Source of the DNA: Aurantibacter_A sp039941195
GTDB lineage: Bacteria; Bacteroidota; Bacteroidia; Flavobacteriales; Flavobacteriaceae
DNA: 64,000 nucleotides
Direction of reading: 5' to 3'
Assembly: GCF_039941195.1 (NCBI RefSeq)
Contig: NZ_JBDVFA010000019.1
Span: forward strand, 52,678 to 116,677
The translations under genes were made by a program, and so were the position numbers. This document shows positions 45,354-53,664 of this stretch, piece by piece (position 1 is the first letter of the stretch; each line of letters starts with the position of its first letter). The notes under the pieces are model-generated. The model saw only the letters and a list, made by a program, of their open reading frames with translations, did no database searches and was not told the DNA's origin.

Positions 45354-47258
45354 TTATATTTTATTTTTTAAAATCATTTTAAGATTATCACCTTTAGCGA
45401 TGGCTCTTTTAAAGTCCCTAAAGTCAGCATATTCATTTTTAGAATATTGCCCACTTAATATCAATACTTTTCTTTTGTAGATTAACGTATTAGCATCAAT
45501 TGAAGTAATACTAACTTTATATGATCCAAATTTATTTTTAATATCTATTTCTTGTGGAATTGAAGACAATTCAAATCCAGCAGGAATAATTATTTGGTAT
45601 TCATTTTCATCTAGATATCCTCTTGATATTTCGAATGGAAGCATTCTATTTCTGTATCGGTCAGGCACAAAATTATCCTGATCAAAAGGGTTTGGCTTGA
45701 AAAGTAGTTCCTCACCTACTTTACTTGCAAAAGTTTTTGCTTCAACTTCTATTTTCTCCTTAAAGAGGACTCTATTTTTATCATTTTCTAAGGAAATAGT
45801 ATTAATCTTTAGTCCATTAATATTATCCCAATATTCCTTATAATACTCATTCTTCTTTTTTTCTGTTAAACTATGCACACGAGAATGCCTATCGTACTGC
45901 ACACCAGCTGTCTTTATTTCAACTAACCCTTTAATAGATCCATCTTCTAACAGCTCAAATTTTGCAGTAGTAAACTTTGAATTAGTCTTATTTAAATATG
46001 CATCAGTACGTTTTACTATACCACCATCTGGAGTCACCACTAAAACGTCACGATCATCTGTAAAGGTGCTTAAAAAACCAAATGGAATGCTTTGACTAGT
46101 ACATTCCAACCAAACATCATCATCACCATTAGGTACATTTAAAATAACATGATTTCCCTCCATTGAAGCAAAATCAGGATCAATACTACGCTTGTAATTA
46201 CCAGCCCATACAACACTATAATATGATTCAATCCCTTGTGATTTCAATAGTGCCTTGGTGTAATTTGTTAAACCCTTACAATCACCATATTTAACGCGGT
46301 CAACTTCGTTTGCCTCTATAGGCATCCACCCACCTATTCCCAATTGAACACTTATATATCTCGTATTGTCCTGTACATATTCGTAAATCTTTTTGGTTTT
46401 CTCCAGTTTAGTATCCAATCCTGAAACCAATTCAGTTATTAGATTTTTAGTCCCCTCAGAAACAATATCTTTTTCATATAATAAGCTTTCATATTGCCAT
46501 CTACCAATTGAGGCCCAATCATTACCATACCCATTAACACCTTCAAGATGAAAATCTGAAAGACTAACCAATAAGCTTGGTTCAATCTCATAAAAAGCAG
46601 GGCTTAGTACTTCTCTTTTAGTAGAAGGTACGTTTTTAAGACTATAAGAAATTACACCTTTTGACGAATGATTTTCTATTGGATATTGCTCAAAATTCTT
46701 TTCCTTCACCCGAATTTTCATTTCAGAAGGTTGAGAGATTTCATACGTACTATTCTCAGTGCTTACAAGATATTCATCAATAGGGGACCATCTAGGCAAA
46801 AAAGCCGTGTTAGAAGTATTATAACTAAATGTAAAATCAACGGTATATGGATATTCGATAGGGGTATAATTAAAATATTTAACACGGGAATCACCATATA
46901 ATGTACCTCCATCAACCGCACTTACATCTTTAAAATCTTTCTTTTTAAGTTTTTCTATTACATCCCCATTTTTATCAAACACAGTTACACTTAAATCCTG
47001 AATTTTAGTGGAAGGATCATAAAATACATATGGATTTATCGCAGAACGACCAGCCTTCTTTAGTACAGTGACTACACGTCGTTTAGACACGGTCATATTC
47101 TTTTTTGAAGAAACATCAATTACAGTTTCATCTAAACGAACAACGGCATTCGCGTTATGAATAAGAATACTCTCTATATCACTTGATTGATACAGGCTTT
47201 TTTGTGCAGTACTATTAAAGCCAATCAACAAAATATAAACAATTGTAAGTAAGCGCAT
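45354..47258 (-). CDS. DUF3857 transglutaminase-like protein
   Basis: This 634-aa secreted protein has a signal peptide (LLTIVYILLIGFNSTAQ), a DUF3857 domain (about 40-250) and a transglutaminase-like domain with Cys327 (YGDCKGLTNYTKALL), His370 (MEGNHVIL) and Glu385 (WLECTSQ) where Asp is usual. It may act as a cysteine amidase or protease-like enzyme in the envelope. The substrate is unknown. With the downstream paralogue it forms a two-gene tandem. Confidence 0.87.
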   Translation of the reverse strand: MRLLTIVYILLIGFNSTAQKSLYQSSDIESILIHNANAVVRLDETVIDVSSKKNMTVSKRRVVTVLKKAGRSAINPYVFYDPSTKIQDLSVTVFDKNGDVIEKLKKKDFKDVSAVDGGTLYGDSRVKYFNYTPIEYPYTVDFTFSYNTSNTAFLPRWSPIDEYLVSTENSTYEISQPSEMKIRVKEKNFEQYPIENHSSKGVISYSLKNVPSTKREVLSPAFYEIEPSLLVSLSDFHLEGVNGYGNDWASIGRWQYESLLYEKDIVSEGTKNLITELVSGLDTKLEKTKKIYEYVQDNTRYISVQLGIGGWMPIEANEVDRVKYGDCKGLTNYTKALLKSQGIESYYSVVWAGNYKRSIDPDFASMEGNHVILNVPNGDDDVWLECTSQSIPFGFLSTFTDDRDVLVVTPDGGIVKRTDAYLNKTNSKFTTAKFELLEDGSIKGLVEIKTAGVQYDRHSRVHSLTEKKKNEYYKEYWDNINGLKINTISLENDKNRVLFKEKIEVEAKTFASKVGEELLFKPNPFDQDNFVPDRYRNRMLPFEISRGYLDENEYQIIIPAGFELSSIPQEIDIKNKFGSYKVSITSIDANTLIYKRKVLILSGQYSKNEYADFRDFKRAIAKGDNLKMILKNKI

Positions 47259-47356
47259 TAACTTTTTTATAGGTTGTAAAAAAAACCGAATCTAACAGCT
47301 TTTCGAACTTTGAACCAATAAAATCGACCAAATTACTATTTACTTGTTCAAGTAAA

Positions 47357-47809
47357 TTACTCCTTGTTCTTTGTATCTATTATTATGGTAACGGGGCCAT
47401 CATTTAGCAAATCGACTTTCATGTCGGCACCAAAAACCCCCGTTCCCACTTTTTTACCCAAATCCTTTTCAATTTGACCTATAAATTGCTCGTATAATGG
47501 CACAGCAACATTAGGTTTAGCCGCTTTAATATAACTAGGGCGGTTTCCTTTTTTAGTAGAAGCATGCAAGGTAAATTGGCTAACAATAATAGCATCACCG
47601 CCGATATTTAATAATGATTTATTCATTATATTATTTTCATCACCAAAAATTCTAAGGTTTATTATTTTTCGAGATAGCCATTCAATATCCTCATGCGTAT
47701 CTAAATCTTCTATTCCCAACAAAATTAATAACCCTGAATTAATTTCCGAAATTAAGGCGTAATCTACAGTGACACTAGCTCTTGAAACTCTTTGTATTAT
47801 TGCTCTCAT
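47357..47809 (-). CDS. dtd: D-aminoacyl-tRNA deacylase
   Basis: This 150-aa enzyme removes D-amino acids, and glycine mischarged on tRNA-Ala, from tRNA. The two family motifs SQFTLHA and NDGPVTI (cis Gly-Pro) are present, together with MRAIIQRVSRASVTV at the N-terminus. It starts immediately after the rsgA stop. A TTTACTTG/CAAGTAAA palindrome follows its stop codon (47339-47356). Confidence 0.97.
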   Translation of the reverse strand: MRAIIQRVSRASVTVDYALISEINSGLLILLGIEDLDTHEDIEWLSRKIINLRIFGDENNIMNKSLLNIGGDAIIVSQFTLHASTKKGNRPSYIKAAKPNVAVPLYEQFIGQIEKDLGKKVGTGVFGADMKVDLLNDGPVTIIIDTKNKE

Positions 47810-48760
47810 CTATTTTTCCGCAAATTCATCAATCCTATATCCATCATCGTCACCAGTTACCATTTGTACATAACTTCGGTAACGACTCCAGGCCAACTCA
47901 TCATTTTCTAATGCTTCCTTTACTGCACATTTTGGCTCATCTAAATGAAGACAATTATTAAATTTACAATTCCCTTTTAACTTAAAGAGGTCTGGAAAAT
48001 AATCTCCAATTTCTTCCTTCTCCATATCTACAATACCAAAACCTTTAATTCCTGGTGTATCAATAATACGTGCTCCAAAATCAAGGTCAAACATTTCGGC
48101 AAAAGTTGTAGTATGCTGCCCTTGTAGATGTTGTTCCGAAATTTCTGTAGTTTTAATATTTAGTCCGGGTTCAATAACATTAACTAATGTTGACTTGCCA
48201 ACACCTGAGTGACCGGCAAACATACTTGTTTTATCCCTCATTAATTCTTTAACCTTAAGTACATTCTTACCGGTTGTAGCTGAAATACCTATACATGTAT
48301 ATCCAATATTTCTATAAAGTTCTGCCAAGTATTTAACCTCTCCAAGTTCTTCTGGGCTATATGAATCGACTTTATTGAATAATAATACTGTTGGCACATC
48401 ATAAGCTTCCGCAGTAGCTAAAAAACGATCTATAAATATGGTATAGGTTTTAGGGTTGTTTAAGGTTATCATTAAAAACACTTGATCCAAATTAGCCGCA
48501 ATAATATGTGTTTGCTTGGATAGGTTTACCGACTTTCTGACGATGTAATTCTTGCGATCTTCAATTTCATAGATAACACCAACTGTAACATCTCCTTGAT
48601 CGTCTAGTTCAAATTTAACATAATCCCCTACGGCCACAGGATTAGTACTTTTAATTCCTTTTATTCGAAACTTCCCTTTAATTCGGCATTCGTAAAAATC
48701 GGCATCCTCCGTTTTAACGGTATACCAACTTCCTGTAGATTTATAGACAACACCTCGCAT
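47810..48760 (-). CDS. rsgA: Ribosome small subunit-dependent GTPase RsgA
   Basis: This 316-aa circularly permuted GTPase releases assembly factors from the 30S subunit. An OB-fold N-domain is followed by G4 NKVD (129-132), then G1 GHSGVGKST (183-191), G3 DTPGIKGFG and the zinc-binding C-terminus CKFNNCLHLDEPKCAV. The order G4-G1-G3 is the diagnostic permutation. It heads the rsgA-dtd pair. The 151-base divergent spacer to the next gene shows no consensus promoter. Confidence 0.97.
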   Translation of the reverse strand: MRGVVYKSTGSWYTVKTEDADFYECRIKGKFRIKGIKSTNPVAVGDYVKFELDDQGDVTVGVIYEIEDRKNYIVRKSVNLSKQTHIIAANLDQVFLMITLNNPKTYTIFIDRFLATAEAYDVPTVLLFNKVDSYSPEELGEVKYLAELYRNIGYTCIGISATTGKNVLKVKELMRDKTSMFAGHSGVGKSTLVNVIEPGLNIKTTEISEQHLQGQHTTTFAEMFDLDFGARIIDTPGIKGFGIVDMEKEEIGDYFPDLFKLKGNCKFNNCLHLDEPKCAVKEALENDELAWSRYRSYVQMVTGDDDGYRIDEFAEK

Positions 48761-48911
48761 TCATTCTATTTAGGGTACAAAGAAAAGCAATACTTTTATA
48801 ATACCCTGATAATAAATATTCTTGGAGTTATCAAGCACAAAATAAAACATCCAATAAATGCAACCAAGAACTAAATCGATTGTCTTTAGTATTAAAACTT
48901 AATTATTTATC

Positions 48912-49358
48912 ATGAAAAAAATTATTCTCGTAGCTAGTCTTGCACTTTTTTCGTTTATTGAGATGAAAGCGCAACAGTTTAAAGTAATAACCAGTGTAGA
49001 ATCAATAGTACCAAGTGGAATAGGTAGGTCTAGAATTATAGACTCACAAGAGGAAAAAGACTTCCAAAAATTCACTTCAGAACAAACTGAGGAAGATAAT
49101 TCTAGAAACAAATCGAAAAGAAGTGAGATTCGGGTTAAGAACTTTGAAGAAACAAAACTTTTAAATTTCTATAACATAGGTGGCATCCGTTTTCAAAATA
49201 TAGCGGCAAACGATGCTGTTATTTCTTCAAAATTAAGCACTATGGCAGCCGATGGGTGGGAACTTGCATTTGTTACTAGCGGTGTCGAGGCCGATGCTGG
49301 TGATAAAGATGGTCAAGGAATTTTTATTACTCGTTATGTATTTAGAAAAGACGAATAA
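48912..49358 (+). CDS. Small secreted protein of unknown function
   Basis: This 148-aa protein has a clear signal peptide (KKIILVASLALFSFIEMKAQ), a charged low-complexity middle (EEKDFQKFTSEQTEEDNSRNKSKRSE) and a C-terminal part with MAADGWELAFVTSG and GIFITRYVFRKDE that recalls small DUF4177-like beta folds. No function can be assigned. It is monocistronic, ending at a strong terminator. Confidence 0.75.
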   Translation: MKKIILVASLALFSFIEMKAQQFKVITSVESIVPSGIGRSRIIDSQEEKDFQKFTSEQTEEDNSRNKSKRSEIRVKNFEETKLLNFYNIGGIRFQNIAANDAVISSKLSTMAADGWELAFVTSGVEADAGDKDGQGIFITRYVFRKDE

Positions 49359-49372
49359 ATAAATTAAATAAT

Positions 49373-49408
49373 AAAACGGCGTTTTGAAATAAATCAAAAC
49401 GCCGTTTT
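49373..49408. terminator. Strong bidirectional terminator
   Basis: A perfect 15-bp inverted repeat AAAACGGCGTTTTGA/TCAAAACGCCGTTTT (49373-49387 and 49394-49408) with a 6-base loop and T-tracts on both strands lies between the small secreted protein gene (plus) and the end of the aromatic operon (minus). It ends both. Confidence 0.9.
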
Positions 49409-49437
49409 TAAATAATCTAATTAATTAATTGCCCGAG

Positions 49438-50520
49438 TTAAGCATTAATTATCTTCTCTTGGTGATTTATAGACTCTTGGTGTATTGCTTTAAACATTTT
49501 TAAAACAAATTCTTCACTCAACCCTTTAGATTCACCTTCAAGAATCATTGCTCCTAAAATTTGGTTCCAACGATTAGATTGAAGAACAGCAACATTCTTT
49601 TGCTTTTTAAGTTCACCAATTCCATCAGAAATCTTCATACGTTTACCCATAGTATCAATTAACTGATGGTCAAAAATATCTATCTGAGCTCTTAAGTTGC
49701 TTAATTTAGCATTGTATTCAGCTTCGCTATCACTTTCTTTTCTAATGCGAAGATCTTTCATAATTTGTACTAGAGCCGCTGGAGTAACCTGCTGTGCGGC
49801 ATCACTCCATGCATTATCTGGATCATGGTGAGTCTCAATCATCAATCCATCGAAATTCAGGTCAAGTGCAGTTTGAGAAACATCAAAAATCATATCGCGC
49901 TTTCCAGTAATATGTGAAGGATCACAAATTAATGGAAGGTCTGGAAATTTATTTTGAAATTCTATAGCTAATTGCCACTCTGGAATATTTCTATATTTTG
50001 TTTTTTCATAGGTTGAAAACCCACGGTGAATTGCGCCTAAATTTTTAATTCCAGCTGTGTATAAACGCTCTATACCACCTAACCATAGTGATAAATCTGG
50101 ATTAACCGGATTTTTAACCAATACGGTTTTATCAGTTCCAGCTAATGCATCTGCGATTTCTTGCATTATAAAAGGACTCACTGTTGAGCGAGCACCAATC
50201 CACAACATATCCACATCATGCTCTAAGGCCAATTTTACATGAGCAGCATTCGCTACTTCAGTGGTAGTTTTCATGCCAGTTTCGGCTTTCACTTTTTGCA
50301 ACCACTTTAAACCTAAAGCACCTACACCTTCAAAATTTCCAGGACGAGTACGAGGTTTCCATATACCAGCACGGTAATAATTAACATCAGTGTCTTTTAA
50401 GCTATGGGCAATGCCTAAAACTTGTTCTTCTGTTTCAGCGCTACATGGCCCTGCAATCACTAACGGATGGTCTAACTTCATGTTATCTAACCAACCTCTC
50501 ATCTCTTTTTTGTTTTCCAT
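49438..50520 (-). CDS. Bifunctional DAHP synthase / chorismate mutase
   Basis: This 360-aa fusion has an N-terminal type I-beta-like DAHP synthase (about 1-260: PLVIAGPCSAETEEQ, GIWKPRTRPGNFEGVG, LICDPSHITGKRD, IETHHDPDNAWSD) and a C-terminal AroQ chorismate mutase helix bundle (about 265-360: LRAQIDIFDHQLIDTMGKRMKISDGIGELKK). It joins the first committed step of the shikimate pathway with the branch toward prephenate. The mutase domain may also sense prephenate and inhibit the synthase, as known for such fusions. It is the last gene of the attenuator-controlled operon. Confidence 0.95.
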   Translation of the reverse strand: MENKKEMRGWLDNMKLDHPLVIAGPCSAETEEQVLGIAHSLKDTDVNYYRAGIWKPRTRPGNFEGVGALGLKWLQKVKAETGMKTTTEVANAAHVKLALEHDVDMLWIGARSTVSPFIMQEIADALAGTDKTVLVKNPVNPDLSLWLGGIERLYTAGIKNLGAIHRGFSTYEKTKYRNIPEWQLAIEFQNKFPDLPLICDPSHITGKRDMIFDVSQTALDLNFDGLMIETHHDPDNAWSDAAQQVTPAALVQIMKDLRIRKESDSEAEYNAKLSNLRAQIDIFDHQLIDTMGKRMKISDGIGELKKQKNVAVLQSNRWNQILGAMILEGESKGLSEEFVLKMFKAIHQESINHQEKIINA

Positions 50521-50524
50521 TTTA

Positions 50525-51382
50525 TTATTTGTTAAGCGGTATTCCTTTTAAAATTTCCTTTATTTTATTTGTATCGTTCATTTCATTGTATATTCCTTGA
50601 TAATCACTATGTTCGAGCAATTCCTTAAACTCTTGAAGGTTTTGAATATACTCGTTCAATGATGCAACAACATTCTCTTTATTTTGTTCAAATATGGGTG
50701 TCCACATTGCAGGTGAACTTTTTGCTAAACGCACAGTACTTTCGAATCCACTGCCCGCCATGTCAAAAATATCACGTTCATTTCGCTCTTTTTCAATAAC
50801 AGTCTTTCCCAACATAAAAGAGCTTATATGTGATAGATGAGACACATAAGCAATGTGTTTATCATGTGCCACAGGATTCATATATCTAATTCGCATTCCC
50901 ATTTGCTGAAAAATTGCTAAGGCTCTTTCTTGTAACTTAAAAGCCGTTTTTTCCACTTCGCAAATAATATTGGCTTTCCCATTATATAAATTTTCGATGG
51001 CCGCGGATGGGCCAGAAAATTCAGTACCTGCAATTGGGTGACATGCCAAGTAATTTCTTCTCTTCGGATGATCATTAAGGGTTTCACAAATTAAATTCTT
51101 AGTAGATCCACCATCGATAACTACACAATCATCATTTACTGCGTCTAATATTATTGGAAGTTCATCAACCAATACATCTACAGGAATACTCACAATAACC
51201 ATATCAGCAGAATTCAAATCATTATAGCTTGCTTTGGCATCTATAAGATTTAATTCTAAAGCTTCAGAGAGGTGTGCCGGATTATTATCGATACCAAAAA
51301 CCTTAGTTTCTGGTTGAATTCTCTTGATGTCCTTTGCAAAGGAGCCACCAATTAAACCAATACCGACTATAAATAAATTCAT
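50525..51382 (-). CDS. tyrA: Prephenate dehydrogenase
   Basis: This 285-aa enzyme oxidatively decarboxylates prephenate to 4-hydroxyphenylpyruvate with NAD(P)+. The Rossmann start FIVGIGLIGGSFA is at the N-terminus. HPIAGTEFSGP and YVSHLSHISSFML are family segments. There is no ACT or chorismate mutase domain. It is four bases upstream of the DAHP synthase-mutase gene. Confidence 0.95.
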   Translation of the reverse strand: MNLFIVGIGLIGGSFAKDIKRIQPETKVFGIDNNPAHLSEALELNLIDAKASYNDLNSADMVIVSIPVDVLVDELPIILDAVNDDCVVIDGGSTKNLICETLNDHPKRRNYLACHPIAGTEFSGPSAAIENLYNGKANIICEVEKTAFKLQERALAIFQQMGMRIRYMNPVAHDKHIAYVSHLSHISSFMLGKTVIEKERNERDIFDMAGSGFESTVRLAKSSPAMWTPIFEQNKENVVASLNEYIQNLQEFKELLEHSDYQGIYNEMNDTNKIKEILKGIPLNK

Positions 51383-51413
51383 TTTACTAATTACTTATTA
51401 CTGTTTACTTGTT

Positions 51414-52559
51414 TCAAAATCTATCAATAGCCTCTTGAATTTTTTCCTCGGGCACACAAAGCGAAAATCTTATAAAACCTTCACCATTACTTCCAAAAAC
51501 TGTTCCTGGTACTAGAAATATATTCTTATCGTACAATATTTTATCAATAAATTCTTCCGAACTAACACTATCAGAGGGCAACTTCGCCCAAACAAACATT
51601 CCTACGGCGTTTGTATCATACGTACAATTAAGTCTGTCTGCCAATTTGTAAATTAAATCTCTTCTTTTTCGGTATACTTCATTTAAATCATTATACCAAG
51701 TCTGACTACTTCCTAAAGCTTCAATTGCTCCTTTTTGAATGCCGTAGAACATACCAGAATCCATGTTGCTTTTAACTTTTAAAACGGCATTTATATGATC
51801 TTTGTTTCCAAGTACCATTCCAACACGCCATCCGGCCATATTAAAGGTTTTACTTAAAGAGTTTAGTTCTAATGCTACTTCTTTAGCATTTTGCACAGAT
51901 AATATACTAGTAGGCTCTTCATTTAGGACGAAACTATATGGATTGTCATTTACTAGAAGAATATCATTCCGTTTAGCGAAAGAAACTAATTTCTCTAATT
52001 CAGATTTACTAACATTAGCTCCAGTTGGCATATGGGGATAATTTACCCACATAATTTTCACCTTCTCTAAATCTCCTTCTTCAATTGCATCTATATCCGG
52101 AAACCAACCATGCTCTTCTTTAAGTCCATAATACTTAGGCACAGCACCTACCAATTTGGTTACTGAACTATACGTGGGGTATCCGGGATTCGGAATTAAG
52201 ACCTCATCTCCAGGGTTTAAAAAAGCCATGCTTATGTGCATAATTCCTTCTTTGGATCCCATTAATGGCAAAATCTCTGAGATTGGATCTGCAGTCACTC
52301 CAAATTTAGATTGGTAAAAATCTGCAAAAGCCTCTCGCAATGCAGGCAAACCTTGGTAGCTTTGGTATTGATGCGCACCATCTTCTAATACTGCGTTTTG
52401 TATGGTTGATACAATTTCAGCTGAGGGCATTAAATCAGGACTACCAATACCCATATTAATTACGGGACGGCCTTCAGCCATTAAGCCTCGAACTTCTCTC
52501 AATTTCTTAGAGAAATAGTATTCTTCAACGGTATGTAATCTATCGGCAGTGCGAATCAT
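51414..52559 (-). CDS. PLP-dependent aminotransferase (aromatic pathway context)
   Basis: This 381-aa class I/II fold-type I aminotransferase has the PLP-Lys motif SLSKTFNMAGWRVGM, the NPGYPTYSSV region and VNYPHMPTGAN. By position between pheA and tyrA it most likely transaminates phenylpyruvate and 4-hydroxyphenylpyruvate (or prephenate), making Phe and Tyr. Sequence alone would also fit aspartate or LL-diaminopimelate-type aminotransferases. The start overlaps the pheA stop by four bases. Confidence 0.88.
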   Translation of the reverse strand: MIRTADRLHTVEEYYFSKKLREVRGLMAEGRPVINMGIGSPDLMPSAEIVSTIQNAVLEDGAHQYQSYQGLPALREAFADFYQSKFGVTADPISEILPLMGSKEGIMHISMAFLNPGDEVLIPNPGYPTYSSVTKLVGAVPKYYGLKEEHGWFPDIDAIEEGDLEKVKIMWVNYPHMPTGANVSKSELEKLVSFAKRNDILLVNDNPYSFVLNEEPTSILSVQNAKEVALELNSLSKTFNMAGWRVGMVLGNKDHINAVLKVKSNMDSGMFYGIQKGAIEALGSSQTWYNDLNEVYRKRRDLIYKLADRLNCTYDTNAVGMFVWAKLPSDSVSSEEFIDKILYDKNIFLVPGTVFGSNGEGFIRFSLCVPEEKIQEAIDRF

Positions 52560-53383
52560 AGCATTGCATTTTTATATTCACCCAATATTTTAAAGTCATC
52601 TAACATGATGTTCAACAACGATTTTGCCTTTTCAAAATGTGTATAATCGTCAAATTTTACATCTACAAAAAATGCGTATTTCCAAGGTTTTTCAATAATT
52701 GGTAAAGATTGAATTTTGGTTAAATTCAAGTTACAATCACTCATAACATTCATTACTGTCGCTAGACTACCACGTTTATGGTCGGTTATAAACCTCACAG
52801 ATGCCTTATTAATTTCTTCCTTAGGCAACTCCTTATTTTTTGTTTTTACAATAATAAAGCGCGTGGAATTATTTTTGATTGTCTGTATATCAGATGCTAT
52901 GATGTTCAGATCATACAAATCGGCTGCTACTTTAGGTGCAATAGCCCCTATGCCTTGCAATTGCTTATCCTGAATCTGTTTCGCAGTTTCAGCTGTATCG
53001 ACATCTTCGACCAATCTTATGTGCGGATATTTTCTAAAAAAATCTTTGCATTGCAGTAGAGCCATTGGGTGAGATCGAACTTCAACTATGTCATCAATTG
53101 TCTGTCCGTTAAGCACCATTAAATTATGATGAATATTTAAATAATGTTCACCAATTATATGTAGATTATTATCATGCACTAATGCATAATTAGGAATTAT
53201 AGATCCAGCAATAGAATTTTCAATTGCCATAATTCCCTTATCTGCCGAGCCGTCTAGGAGTCTATCGACTAAATAATCAAATGACATGCATTCTATAAGT
53301 TCGGCATCAACACTACAATATTCACGAGCCACCTGATGGTGGTTTGAACCTTTGATACCTTGTATGGCTATTTTTACTGACAT
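52556..53383 (-). CDS. pheA: Prephenate dehydratase with ACT domain
   Basis: This 275-aa monofunctional enzyme decarboxylates and dehydrates prephenate to phenylpyruvate. The catalytic domain has IAIQGIKGSNHHQVA, AIENSIAGS and the TRF motif (NSTRFIIV). The C-terminal ACT domain has GSLATVMNVM, but at the Phe-binding ESRP position it reads QSLP (LTKIQSLPII), so feedback control may be altered. It is the first structural gene after an attenuator, with its ATG 24 bases beyond the terminator stem. Confidence 0.95.
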   Translation of the reverse strand: MSVKIAIQGIKGSNHHQVAREYCSVDAELIECMSFDYLVDRLLDGSADKGIMAIENSIAGSIIPNYALVHDNNLHIIGEHYLNIHHNLMVLNGQTIDDIVEVRSHPMALLQCKDFFRKYPHIRLVEDVDTAETAKQIQDKQLQGIGAIAPKVAADLYDLNIIASDIQTIKNNSTRFIIVKTKNKELPKEEINKASVRFITDHKRGSLATVMNVMSDCNLNLTKIQSLPIIEKPWKYAFFVDVKFDDYTHFEKAKSLLNIMLDDFKILGEYKNAML

Positions 53384-53407
53384 TTCTAATAATTCTAATA
53401 AACAAAA

Positions 53408-53430
53408 AAGTCCCGTTTTTAACGGGACTT
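53408..53430 (-). terminator. Attenuator terminator in the pheA leader
   Basis: On the minus strand AAGTCCCGTT (53421-53430) and AACGGGACTT (53408-53417) form a perfect 10-bp stem with a 3-base loop, followed by TTTTG. This intrinsic terminator sits between the leader peptide and the pheA start codon, with no gene upstream on the strand for over 200 bases. It is therefore a conditional stop, not the end of another operon. Confidence 0.88.
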
Positions 53431-53469
53431 CTATTTGCTTATATATTCAATACTTCACAACAGTCCCGT
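53422..53469 (-). promoter_or_regulatory. Antiterminator pairing in the pheA leader
   Basis: ACGGGACT, located in the last codons of the leader peptide (53462-53469, read on minus), is exactly complementary to AGTCCCGT (53422-53429), which is the first arm of the terminator. If this 8-bp stem forms, the terminator cannot. A ribosome that finishes the leader peptide covers ACGGGACT and allows termination; one stalled at upstream Phe or Tyr codons leaves it free. Confidence 0.75.
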
Positions 53470-53526
53470 ACCTCTCTTAAAAAAGAAGTAAAAAAAGAAA
53501 CCGTTATAAAAGAATTGCGTATTCAT
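53455..53526 (-). CDS. Phe/Tyr-rich leader peptide of the aromatic operon
   Basis: A 23-codon open frame starts with ATG at 53526 and ends with TGA at 53455. Residues 5-16 read FFYNGFFFYFFF, making eight Phe and two Tyr codons among twelve. It precedes a terminator and the Phe/Tyr biosynthesis operon, the same arrangement as pheL-pheA of enterobacteria. The last codons overlap the antiterminator segment. There is no Shine-Dalgarno sequence, as usual here. A weak -7-like TACATTAG lies at 53544-53551. The remainder of the spacer (to 53664) shows nothing else. Confidence 0.82.
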   Translation of the reverse strand: MNTQFFYNGFFFYFFFKRGTGLL

Positions 53527-53664
53527 AAAACTTAAACTTGCAGCTAATGTATGAATTTAATTTAAAAATCTCCTTTTATGAAGAATTTATTTTGATTTGG
53601 TAACAATTTATTAAGGTTTGGCAAAATAAAAATCAATTTAGGTTACAAAATATCACACTTTGTT

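Noticed and set aside
47339..47356. Palindrome TTTACTTG-TT-CAAGTAAA between dtd and the DUF3857 genes
   Set aside because: A two-base centre makes a poor hairpin and there is no T-tract; it could be an operator but nothing else supports it.
48761..48911. Divergent spacer between rsgA and the small secreted protein gene, searched for promoters or a riboswitch
   Set aside because: No TAnnTTTG box at proper spacing and only weak symmetry (AGGGTA...TACCCT).
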